From Mesodorylaimus sp. YZB2_4 (lineage: Eukaryota > Nematoda > Enoplea > Dorylaimida > Dorylaimidae), in assembly GCA_030248295.1 (NCBI GenBank), contig JASANH010001507.1:186001-250000 (forward strand): a stretch of 64,000 bases of DNA, written 5' to 3'. Within the stretch, counting starts at the first letter, position 1; each line of letters opens with the position of its first letter. Of this stretch, positions 12,025-26,783 are shown one piece after another. A model generated the notes under the pieces. The model was not told the DNA's origin. It searched no databases and worked only from the letters and a program-made list of their open reading frames with translations. A program made the translations under genes and the position numbers.

Positions 12025-12095
12025 TTATATCTTGGTAGCAAGCGGCTGGGCTCGTCCCTGGTTCAATACCCTGTGACGATCCTGGTTTATTAAAT

Positions 12096-13350
12096 CAATA
12101 AGCCGCTGCTCATTCAGGCAGTATGATATGCAATATCGCTCTGAGAGGAGAGACAGTCGAGCACCAGCAGGGTTCAGGGCTGAATGGCCCGAGCCCAAGC
12201 CAATGTGCACTCCCTCTGGATGCCTTTACATAACTCATAGTGAAGCTGGCGAGTGGCTGGTACCCACAAGTCCCTCATAAACTTTGGCTGCTGACTATGT
12301 GCATAGGCAGAACGGGCTACGCTCGAGGGCAGAGTCGAAACAAAGTTCGACCAAAACTGTCTTCTGCAAGGAGACCTATCGGGTTTTCTGGGAAGAGGAC
12401 TGAAAATGATAAGGCCAAAGAGCGAGAGAGGGACACAGCCCCAGCACTACTCTACAATGACGGCTGATTGTAAGCAAGGCCGACTAACTTGATATCGATA
12501 AGTTCCCATAGTCGCGGACGTATTCTTTGGGGTGACGCCAGGTTCTCCAATCTCATGTCAGCCAATCGGACGCCAGGCTACTGGTCGTTCACATGCTACA
12601 TGCTACACGCGAAGTAGGCCGCTGCAGACTACCCGACTACAGGCTACAGCTACAGCTCAGCTCTACGAGATGAAATCCTTGGCTCGCCCTAGGGCAAACT
12701 AGGGCTGACCAGAGGACGGCTCAAGATACAGGAACAACACCACGCAGTCCACGGACACCTCGTGCTATCGTTTATTGCCACCACAAGGGCCGTGTAGACT
12801 CACAATTCGGGGAGCAGCCGCACGTGCCGGGCGTCAAAAGGGTTCTGACGGACCTGAGCCCGAAATGCTCACAGAGCCAGTTCAGACCATGAACTCAAGA
12901 CTAGTTCTCCACCGATGCCTGCAATCAGACCAGTCACTCGACCGCGACCTCGCTCTCGGTCTCGTGCTGACCCTGACTTAGGAGAGGCGGACCGGTTCCC
13001 TGAACCAGTGCACTCATAGGCCAGAGGGCATAGTACATGCCTAGTCCATGCCTATCACAGAGAGAAGTATGTTGTGCGCATAAAGCTGTGCGCACGGTTG
13101 AGCTTGCAGACCCCCCCAGTGCAGATGGTTTGACCGACCGTGGAATACCTGAAATCAATGCTGGATCCAAACGCGCTTTTTGGTGGACGTTCTTTATGGA
13201 TGGCCCCTCCGATGTTACGCAAGAGTAGGTGAGAAGCCACTGTGAATTTCCTGGATAATACTGTAGATAGGTCACGCAGCGAATCATCTATTCTAAACCA
13301 AAATCGCGTAACCTGTTCTAAAGGTTAAAAAGTGTAAGGTCACGAGCCTT
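12096..13350. other. Non-coding stretch between repeats
   Basis: No gene, ORF with a known domain, or clear repeat boundary. The only local structure is short repeated words such as ctacatgctac and ctacagctacag near 12590-12660. It is probably old repeat debris. Confidence 0.4.
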
Positions 13351-13589
13351 TCAATCCTAATCGATGAAGGGTTTGATTTTTTTGAGGGCCTATAACTGGA
13401 ATGGGCTATTGAGTCTGAGGTAATTTTGGCTTCGCGGTCGGGGCCCAACTCACTTTCCATTTCAGGGTGTCCCATGCCAGTTGTTCTTCCGTGGGTATCA
13501 GGCAGAGCAAGGCGGCCACAGGCCTGTGTAACTGAGTGGCCTCGTAGTCGGTGCTGGTGACGAAACGAACGAAGCATTCTTCAAAACTG
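13351..13589 (-). pseudogene. Duplicated 3' fragment of the GRIP golgin gene plus DHX8 tail
   Basis: 13389..13589 matches 5469..5671, the last 50 or so codons of the golgin and its stop, in the same orientation. The minus-strand frame is still open (FVTSTDYEATQL ... LKWKVSW ... PKLPQTQ, stop) with several substitutions. Upstream on the plus strand, 13351..13388 matches the DHX8 stop region (caatcctaatcga, then ggtttga), but about 150 bp of the original intergenic DNA is missing between the blocks. It is a genomic duplication with an internal deletion, not a processed copy, since it spans two convergent genes. Without the coiled coil it is presumably non-functional. Confidence 0.85.
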
Positions 13590-13624
13590 GACTACTCGCG
13601 TTCAAATAGAGACGAGGTCACACT

Positions 13625-13950
13625 TTAAAAGCAAGGCTGTGCGAGGACCAGCACACACAGCAGAGTCACTCTGAGTCTCAGCCTGGATTACGTCCATCCT
13701 GGAAGACACCGACTTCCACGGTGTTTGACGGCCGATACTGTTTCCTTGTTTGGCTTTCGGCTCTCCACTCAAAGCGCTTCAGCGGTACCGGTTGAGTCAC
13801 CCAAGGCCTGGCGTGCAAGGTCAACGAGTTTATAGTCCGCAAACCGACCTTCGTCATCGCAGATTGAACCTGGGAGAGGCCAGCCGCTCTTGTTGGGGCC
13901 GCCGAACCACTGCACCACCGACGCCTTTTACCAGAATGCCAGAAGTCAGC
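13625..13950 (-). repeat. SINE copy, tRNA-like head at right
   Basis: On the minus strand the copy runs from the head (GGTGGTGCAGTGG, then CCCAGGTTCAAT near 13872) through CTATAAACTCG and CCTTGCACGCCAGG to the cacacacagcag core near 13660. It shares these blocks in the same order with the copy at 39655..40065. It directly abuts the duplicated golgin fragment. Confidence 0.65.
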
Positions 13951-14207
13951 TTTGCAGCCAAGTCATGCTGTAAAACGCAAACATCTTTGCTAGAACAAGT
14001 GCGCGAGTCGTAATCGCCACTCTCTGCTGGATCAATCTGCACGGTAGGAATCTCCTAGGCTTTATAGGGTATATACCGTCATCTAAAAGATTGTGACATC
14101 GATTCACGCGACAATTTTCACACCGAATACATTCCAGGATTTTGCAGGGAAGAAGTGGCTGGCAGAAACACGAAACACATTCAGCACGATTTTCATCACA
14201 CAAGTGT

Positions 14208-15537
14208 TCATGGAACTTCTTCGGCGGGAAGAGAAGCTCGCGTTGCGTTTCGTTCATCTTCGCGCAGCACCTGCACGTAATTTTCGTCCCAGTCGAACGG
14301 GCCAACCAGCATAATTTTGCTTTCCTCTGCTTCGCGATTCAGCAGCTCGATCAACCGCTCGTAGTTCGGATGGTCGGGGTACCTGCAAAATGCGACTGTT
14401 ATTGTCACTACACGGGGAAGGCTAGAGCCGACCCAACCTCAGCGGCTCAATCAGTTTCCCCAGTTCGATGAAACAAGCTGGCAGATCTTTGCACAGTTTC
14501 TCCATTTTCGTCGACCTCTTCATGAGCCCCACCACGCTCCTCACACCGACGTTCCGCCATGGTAGTCGTCCCAGACGCATTTCGACGATCACGTAGAAAA
14601 GCGACATGAGATCGTCGCATCGCCCAAGCTCCTGAAATAAAACAGCTTTACAGTAGTCATGGAGTGAAAAAACAGCGGAGTCCTTACCCGTCCATCGTGC
14701 GCGTTTGGCGAGGCGTATCGGGTGCTGCCCACGAAACCCGGCTGAATGCGAGGAGGGACCACTTCGCCGTTGGCCTTGCGGAAGATGCGTGACAGACCAA
14801 AGTCTAGCAGATACAAGCAGCCCTTTGTCCTCTCCGTGCCTCCCATCATGAAATTCGACTGAAATCAAGGCACTCCCGCACCAAAAGAGATTGCAAATGT
14901 GAGGAATAACTACCTTACCGGTTTCATATCCCTGTGGATGACCGCGACACTGTGCAGGTCCCTGACGGCAGTTAACATTTGGATCCCGAGCCGAACCGTC
15001 GTAGCCAGCGAGAATCGGGAGATAACTTTGGACGGACAGGCCCGACGCAATGCGCTCAGCGTGCGTGACATCAGTTGCATGGCTATATACGGGTACGGAG
15101 GGCAAGAGTTGAAGGCGTACAGTTCGGGAATGTGCTTTTGTCCTACGGAAATGCATGGTTCGTCCCTTTTCTGGTAATGAATCGATAAAAGTACCTTACC
15201 CTGGCACCGCTGCAAGACAGCAATTTCCTGCGCGCAGAACGATCGTTTTCCTTTCGGCCGAGGCTTCTCTATCTTCAAGGCCACTTCGTTGTCGCCTTTC
15301 TTCTTATCGATCGCCAAATACACTTGACCAAACGAGCCCGACTGCATTTTCTCGATCTAGAGAAGGCAAGATTTCAGTGCACTTCACTACCGCTAAGAAC
15401 AGCATGCTTACCACGATGAAACGATCTCCGATGATGTCCCCTTCTTCCAGCAGGTCTTCGCTTTCCGTCGCCTGCGAATCATCCGAATACGGTTCTGGAG
15501 TAGATGGCGCCATCGAGAATGTCCGACCTTCAGCCAT
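14208..15537 (-). CDS. TTBK-like protein kinase (casein kinase 1 group)
   Basis: Six exons on the minus strand: 15412..15537, 15200..15356, 14919..15142, 14688..14858, 14438..14631, 14208..14382; phases agree and give 348 aa. The glycine loop reads MQSGSFGQVYLA, the ATP lysine is in VALKIEK, the catalytic loop is HRDMKPSNF, the metal motif is DFGLSR, and the substrate lobe has GSTRYASPNAH and LGRCDDLMSLFYVIVE. The RYAS/SxNAH and DDL pattern marks the CK1 group, closest to tau-tubulin kinases. The N-terminus (about 25 aa) is acidic. All catalytic residues look intact, so it should be active. The last donor is a weak GTTGGG. A second relative lies 1.15 kb upstream on the same strand. Confidence 0.85.
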
Positions 15538-16690
15538 GTTTTTGCTAAAAGTGAGATATTCGGGAAGGCTGTATTGATACTGAATTTGGAAAACCTCACC
15601 AGCTTTCTTCTGCACGACTGGACACTTCGGTCGCTGCAGTATCGACTGTCGGAATCAAAGGCACTTTCGCCCCTTGTGTGCCATGTGGTGAGTGTAAAGG
15701 CATATGCAGCTATTGTACATACTTGTAACTGGTGAAATCAAGTGATTGCGTGCATTACCACCAAAAACGAATGTTTTTTTAGAAAGCAACAACCGGGGCT
15801 GAGTTTTCTGCAAGGCCTATAAGATTACATTACTGTATATGAGTTTTTAGCCTAAAGTGTTTTTCAGTCCAACTCTTCGAACGGTATATTTTATAATGTA
15901 GCGAGTCAACCTCCACCACAATCGTCAGCTTCTGAAATGGGGCGATGGTGCAGTGTCTGTGTCAGAGACCATAATCCCTTCGGCCTTCTCCCTGGTCGTA
16001 CTGAAAGTGGATAGCTGATCTGAAAAAACAAGAAGCAAAAAGCATCTCTCTTGTAGCTGCTGGCATCAGCCACATTTTGTTCACATTTTCTAGGAAAATC
16101 GCAGATTTTGCTTCCTCATATTCCACCGCAATATTGGAGTCAGAAAGATTACTTCCTTCCTGAAACTTCCCAAGGGCAGCCTAACAAGTCTCGCGACCTA
16201 GTGGCTGACGCGTTACCCTGACGGGTGACGTTCCCAGCTGCAGGCTCTGTGTAGAGTTTCCATTGCCAGTCGAGCCTTTACAACTGTACATACATTTCCA
16301 AATTTGAAAATTTAACGCCTGAAAATGCCCAATGCTTAGTGAAATTTCTGACCTTGGTCATCGTCGACCCAGCAGCTGAACAATAATTCAAATGCAACAT
16401 TCGGTGCTTGGATTTTGAGAAGAGGCGAACACATTTTTCCATCTGCAAGAGATGCTTATAAACTGGGAGACGCGCTAAGTTCGCTGTTAGGCGATACACT
16501 CGCAGATTAGCGATATAGAGTGTCTGACTGTGGTGTTTACGACCCTATTCAGATGCACTGCTTATAGTACCAACAATCACGACTGTTAGCTCTGTTTTCC
16601 CTCGTGCAAGGCGGCATCACACGACCACGATCGCACTCAACGTTCACAGCACCGTACGATCATCACTCGTCACTCATCACAGCATCGGCC
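15538..16690. other. Intergenic region between tandem kinases
   Basis: About 1.15 kb with no supportable gene or repeat. It should hold the promoter of the downstream kinase; no motif stands out. Confidence 0.4.
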
Positions 16691-17986
16691 TCACTTCTTC
16701 TTGTTGTCCTCGAACGACTTCTTGAGCATCGCCTCGCGCTCGCGATCGTCGACCATCATGGTGGCCATGGGCACGGCTTGCGCGGCCTGGAAATGTTCGC
16801 CCTTCGGCTCCCAGTCGAGCGGGCTGTCCGCCGTGTAGCCTTTGCGTTGCTGGCACGCCTGCCAAGCGCGTTTGATGAGGTCGTAGTTGGGCTCGTCGGC
16901 GTATTGCAGCGTTATGGTGTGGTCGTAGGCCTCTTGGTACTCGCGCGGACAGCCTTCCAGCAGGATCTTTCCTCGCTGCGCCAACGACGCCTCCTTTGAC
17001 TCGCCGATCTTGGTCATCATTTCTTGCTGCGACGTGCCCCGCTGAAATGAACGAGATGTAACTCGGAGGGAATCTACGGAATACAGATAGACTTACGAAG
17101 AACTGCAGACTGTCCCAGGGTAGCTTGCCGACCGAGATGTCGACGATCATGAACAGCCAGGACCACAGGTCGTCGCGACGAGACAGCTCTTCCTCCTTGT
17201 GGCATGCCGGCGATGCGAAGCGCACTGTTCCTCGGAAGCCCAGTCGATCACGCGGTCGTCGATGCGAGCCGTCGGGCCTGGTGTACTTGCGGCACATCCC
17301 GAAGTCGAGCATGTAGATGCGATGCGTGTCCGGTTCGCGACCCACGGCGAAGTTGGCTGGCTTCAAGTCCCGGTGCAGGTACCTAAAACAGATCAGGTCC
17401 GCCAGCGGAAGCTACTCGAGAAAAAGCGATCCCTTACCCGATCTTGTGCAACTCTTGAATGGACTCCAACGTCTCGATGCCCACAAACAGAGACGTGCAC
17501 AGACTGAATTGTTTCGAGCGTCCTTGACCGTGGCCGACGGCTTTCTTCAGGTCGTCCAACGATTTGCCGATCAGCGACATGATCAGGAACCGGAACCGAT
17601 CCGTCTGCCCGACCGTGATGTAGCGGCAGAAATGCTTGGCGTTGATGTCTCGCAGAGCCCGCAGCACGTCTCGTTCCATGGCCAGCAGCTTCATGTAGTC
17701 CGGGATGTCCTTGGCTTCGACCTTAAGAGAAATGGCCCAGTGTGGATGAGGTCCGAGGAAGGGGTGGTGGCAGCAAGCACACCCGCGAAGCAAGGAAGAG
17801 TTGTCAAAGGCAGCTTACCTTCAAGGCGTAGTGCTTGTTCATGTGTTCTCCCTCGACGATGCCTTTGACTTCGTAGACTGCGCCGAACCCACCTTCGCCC
17901 AACACGCGCACGTTTTCCCAACGACCGTCCAACACCTCACCCACGGCGATGAACTTCTTCTCGTCTTGCACCTTCTTCGATCCCAT
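16691..17986 (-). CDS. TTBK-like protein kinase, second tandem copy
   Basis: Four exons on the minus strand: 17819..17986, 17438..17721, 17097..17382, 16691..17041; 362 aa with consistent phases. The glycine loop is LGEGGFGAVYEV, the ATP lysine is in HYALKVE, the catalytic loop is HRDLKPANFAVG, the metal motif DFGMCRKY, followed by GFRGTVRFASPACH and RRDDLWSWLFMIVD. The C-terminal tail after about residue 300 is charged and ends FEDNKKK. The intron after helix F (LPWDSLQFF) falls at the place where the kinase at 52624 has its GC-AG intron, suggesting a shared ancestor. Such CK1/TTBK relatives are strongly expanded in nematodes, often with germline expression; that last point is family knowledge, not visible here. 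Confidence 0.88.
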
Positions 17987-18239
17987 TTCGACGCTCGACC
18001 AACTCACGAACAACCAGATTACCAACCGACCGACCGTCCTCGACGACAGAAATCACACGGAATGACAACCCTCTCGGCTCTACCATCTTCCATAGTGATA
18101 ATGTAAAGCCAGCAGTGCAGTGCAGTACACTGCTTCTGGGCATTCAGCACGTGTGACTTCACGTTTTGCAATACAGATGAAGTATGACCATAAGTACACT
18201 AACGTTAACATTGTTGAAGAATGATTGATAAAACATAAG

Positions 18240-18834
18240 CTGCATGAGAAAACTGATGATAAGATTGTTCCTCCGAGTCAGCCTAAGAAAATCGCAATGC
18301 TGCGCAACTACTGTAGATGCTATGTACTCATTCATGGCTAATAAATGCATTTGCCGTTACCATGGCTGCCTGGCTTTCTGTGTCTTTCCGCGCCCTTTCC
18401 TCCGTGCTTACAGCCCCCACAAAAGGGGGGGCGTCCCCCCTCTAACAACACCAGAGGGGGCCTGCGCGCCCCCCGCGAATAATCCCAATTTTCAAAACCA
18501 CTTCTTCTTGTGCCCGCTTTTTTTTTTGCTTTGGTTTTTCCTTTGTTTTCTTTCTCCGTGCTCACAATGCATACCCGGGGTTTTTTTTTGTTCTCTCTGC
18601 TTTGGGTGTGCAGAGAACTTTCTTCTTTTTTTATCCTTTTTGCCTTCAGGTGTTTTTATTGGCTCAATTTTCTTTTTTTTTCCTCTTCCTGTGGTACTCC
18701 TTCTTTTCTCCTTTTCCGTTGAGGCGTTCCAAGGATCGAAAGTTCTTTTCCAGTGCATGGACCGTTGTCCGTATGCTTTGCGTGTTTTTGTTGCTAGCAG
18801 GAGGTAAATTTGACAGCGCTGCGTAGTGTGCATG
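18240..18834. repeat. Low-complexity T-rich DNA with G/C palindromes
   Basis: 18421..18478 contains back-to-back G and C runs (aaaaggggggg, cg, tcccccc, then gagggggcctgcgcgcccccc) able to fold into short hairpins. 18480-18740 is dominated by T and C on the plus strand. Open frames here are low-complexity artefacts. Confidence 0.6.
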
Positions 18835-19503
18835 AATCATGAATCACCAGTTGATCGTTTCCGAAACGCTCTTTCAAAATTGCAACCGCCGCTTCGTAAT
18901 TTTTGTTTGACAATGCCAATCCGCTTATGGCCGATTTTGCCTCGCCCACTAAAAAGGAGCGCAGGTACTTAAATTTGTCAAGTGCGGTGACAGATTGCCT
19001 GGTTGTGGATAGCCGTTTCAAATGAGTCCAAGAACTCTTTCCACAGTGTGACGTCCCCGCCAAATTTGCTTAGTTCGATTTTAGGTAATTTCACGTGGCA
19101 TGCTTGATGCTCTCGATCAGCAGTTTGTCCGTTGTTGTGGGCCCCTGGTCCGCGACCTAGGTCCCATTCTCTCTCCACTTGCTCCTTCAAATGTTGGTGA
19201 TGAGCCGCATAAGTTTCAATACACCCATCGACCTCGAATATTAGGGTGGCGTCCGACTCTGCAGCCTCATCGATCGCTTTCTGATCCGAGTCCCTCTCAC
19301 ACTCCACACGAATAAGCGATTCATGAAGTTGAAAAAGATGTGTTCTTGCGACTTCGAAGCAGATTCACAAATAAACCGACCTCTTTGCGATAGGTCGCTC
19401 TGTCCTCTGGAGTGCGGAATTCGTCCACAACAGACGGCTTCTTAGATAAGAGGGCCTGGACCTCCTTTCGAACAGGCCGCAAGGAACGTAGAACATTAGC
19501 CAT
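18835..19503 (-). pseudogene. BEL/Pao retrotransposon gag-like remnant
   Basis: Minus-strand frames give, in order, MANVLRSLRPVRKEVQALL (19503 down), a break near 19320, then an acidic coiled segment and VKLPKIELSKFGGDVTLWKEF, the hallmark LPKxELxxFxGD..WxxF of the DUF1759 gag-like domain of Pao elements, then a shift to LDKFKYLRSFLVGEAKSAISG and YEAAVAILKERFG. Frames are broken at least twice and no protease or pol follows (the sequence turns into low-complexity DNA). A separate pol fragment of the same superfamily lies at 61.2-63.6 kb. Confidence 0.8.
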
Positions 19504-20825
19504 TATTATTCCAGTTCTGCTACCATGTCTTATCCGCCGTACAACTTTCCACTATCCGTGCCACTGACCCACAATATACACGAATACACAGTTGAATAGG
19601 GGGGCGGCGGTGATTCGCCTCTCGTCATAAGAAACTCTAGAGAATCCTCGCGCGGGCCTCATGCGCGACAATCTGAGAGATATCAGGTGCCGCGATTCAG
19701 AGCATGGGGGTGGGCGAAAACGATATCAAAATACTGGTGATAGACGAAAGGGGAGATCAAGCGATATCATTCTAAACCTAACTATCGATTTTTACTCTGG
19801 TGCTGCATGTTTAGCTGCACTGTATGCTCTTTTATGCTCACAGGGTATTGAGCGTGGATCAGTCTATACCTGGAGCTGATAAGAACTTCTGTTCTGACAA
19901 GTATTTCAAAAAAGTGCAGCTCGATGGCAGATGACCGATGACCGCCGCTGACCAGGTCAACGAGGTAAGCCAATCTTGCTTTCTACTTCCGACCTATAAT
20001 TATCTAAATTCTCAACACGATAGCGAGGTTGTGTAACATGTGCCTGGAGCCGGCCGTGTGCCCATCGATGCTCTGAGTTTTATGCGGAGTGCGTTAGCTC
20101 CCCGCGGCATCACTAACGCGCCCTAAGGATTCGTCCGACGGGAGTCAGGCGTCTAGACTCAGGAGGCGACACCAGGCAGGACGTAAATGGAGGGCGCGCG
20201 TTACAATTGCACTTCATGCATCTCCTATGTGAACCCCCGTTCGTGCGTACAGCCCGGGCACTTCGGGCTGATCAGTTTTCCACGCCTGATGGGGACACGT
20301 ATCTGATCTCTCGAAAAAACTATTGACAGTCGATGGTACTTTGAAATTAACAAACAAGTTTTAAAGGCAACATCCCTGATTCTTTACAGTCTGACAAGTG
20401 CTGATAAGAACTTTACTTATTCTGTAGCTCCAGCGATCAGGGGTAGCAGCAAAAGTCAGGGTACTCGCCCTGGCAAAAGCAGCAAAAGGCAGGAAGGGGA
20501 AAAGGTCTGCTGCTAAGGCGGACCGAAACAGCATATCCCGGCGACTTTTTTCCTGTGTATCTTGAATAGGAACCTTCTTTTTTTGAGTATACAATATCTC
20601 TCACCTCACCTACTCTATATTTTTCAGGTCAAACAGTATTCCTGAAGCAAAGGAGGCTCAAAGCCTCATGAGCAAGCTGGTAAAGCACTCTCGTCGTTTG
20701 ATTACGTTAATGCTTTATACAGATTCGACTATGATACGTACATTCGAGACAAATGTAATGAAGAAACATTTTATAACTGGTGCATCGCACATTGCGCCTC
20801 TAATAACCTGTTTTAAAAAAAGCAT
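19504..20825. other. No supportable gene
   Basis: 1.3 kb of intergenic DNA with a small hairpin near 20246 (agcccg, loop, tcgggct). I see no exon with coding support. Confidence 0.4.
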
Positions 20826-21470
20826 TTAAAATTTTGGTATCTCTATCGAATATGTCTCCCCGAAAGAAGTACCAAACCTACAGTATCTCTCCTGTGAACT
20901 CAACACATTCGAGGATAAATGGCACAAATGTACTGTAAATGCTATGCTGCAAAGGAAAGCTGATACTATGGGAGAAATAAATACGTACGTATTCATCAGC
21001 TGACGAGTGTGCCTTTCGTACTGGCCTTTTACCTTACGCTTGGGTATATTGTGACAATACGATGCCTGGTCAGCCATCCCACTCGCACTTTTGCTACTTT
21101 CAAATATAACTTTACCAAATTCGAAGTCCAAAAACGGAAGCCGAAAAAAGAAATGTCCGAATGCAACACGAGGCGCATGCACATATACAATAAGGAGGAC
21201 AATCAGTTTCACAAAACCGAACTCTGGTGCACATGATGACATCGCTCGGAAACTTTTCTTTACCATAACCATAATATAAAAACATTCACTTTCGAAAACG
21301 AGAAACTGATGATTCAAAAAAAACGACAAAACAGATCTGATAACGCGGGTTTTCAACGCTGCACAAAAATCATAGCTATAATTAAAGAAACACACGAGAC
21401 AAAGAATCGAGACTACAAAAAGTATTAGAGCTATAAAAGCAAGCTCGGTCGAAGTTTCAAAAAGTGACAA
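20826..21470 (-). CDS. Uncertain 214-aa ORF with possible membrane segments
   Basis: An uninterrupted minus-strand ORF in AT-rich DNA. Residues 10-30 (AFIALILFVVSILCLVCFF) are strongly hydrophobic and could be a signal anchor; weaker hydrophobic stretches lie near 87-105 and 168-188. I do not recognise a family. The run of bases is long for chance but the composition (many F, S, L, V) fits translated AT-rich DNA. It could also be an exon with unrecognised introns. It lies 460 bp beyond the 3' end of Pax6. Confidence 0.2.
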   Translation of the reverse strand: MSLFETSTELAFIALILFVVSILCLVCFFNYSYDFCAALKTRVIRSVLSFFLNHQFLVFESECFYIMVMVKKSFRAMSSCAPEFGFVKLIVLLIVYVHAPRVAFGHFFFRLPFLDFEFGKVIFESSKSASGMADQASYCHNIPKRKVKGQYERHTRQLMNTYVFISPIVSAFLCSIAFTVHLCHLSSNVLSSQERYCRFGTSFGETYSIEIPKF

Positions 21471-21927
21471 AAACAGCTCACATATTTAAAATTCCATGAA
21501 TCGATTTTTCACAAGCATCAAAACTTTTCTGGCGCAAAATGCGCGCGCTGAAACTACACAGTTCTGAGAAGACATTCGTACATCGTTCATGCATCGATTT
21601 CCATTCTTGTACCTAAGAAATCGACAGTTCTGACTGAGAGACATTTCAAAAAGAATGTGGTCTTCGCTAAAAAGCGATACAAGAGCTCAGTTTTCTAAAT
21701 ATTGGAACACGAATAAGGAAGCGAAAAGAATGAAAATGCATTGCTTGTCTCAAGGGCAAGGAAAAAGGAGACTCACATGAGTAGAGCAATATGCACTCAC
21801 AGTACATCCATACAGTCTACAGTATGCTGTCACTCACCCACTACACGATTGGCCAGAGCTACGATATGCGCTTATGGATTTGAAGAAGTCTAGTTCTCTC
21901 ATACGAGAGTCCTTGGTGTCAGATCGA

Positions 21928-26783
<4,856 letters not shown>

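Larger units (their letters stand above)
10326..12095 (+). repeat. tRNA-derived SINE head split by a Tc1 insertion
   Basis: A polymerase III A-box-like TGGCGCAGCGG lies at 10328..10338 and a B-box-like GGTTCAATACC at 12060..12070, on either side of the Tc1 element 10373..12024. With the transposon removed, the flanks (CTTGGCATT, GTCTA, then CTTGGTA, AGCGG, TGACGAT) line up with the reverse complement of the repeat near 39.95-40.06 kb. So the two pieces were one SINE copy before insertion. The original tail after about 12095 is not recognisable. It is not a working tRNA gene. Confidence 0.6.

Noticed and set aside
12060..12070. B-box-like GGTTCAATACC as a tRNA gene
   Set aside because: No cloverleaf can be drawn around it; with the A-box it lies 1.7 kb away across a Tc1 insertion and belongs to a SINE.
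18244..18807. 187-aa plus-strand ORF
   Set aside because: Translated T-rich low-complexity DNA (runs of F, L, S); open in several frames at once.
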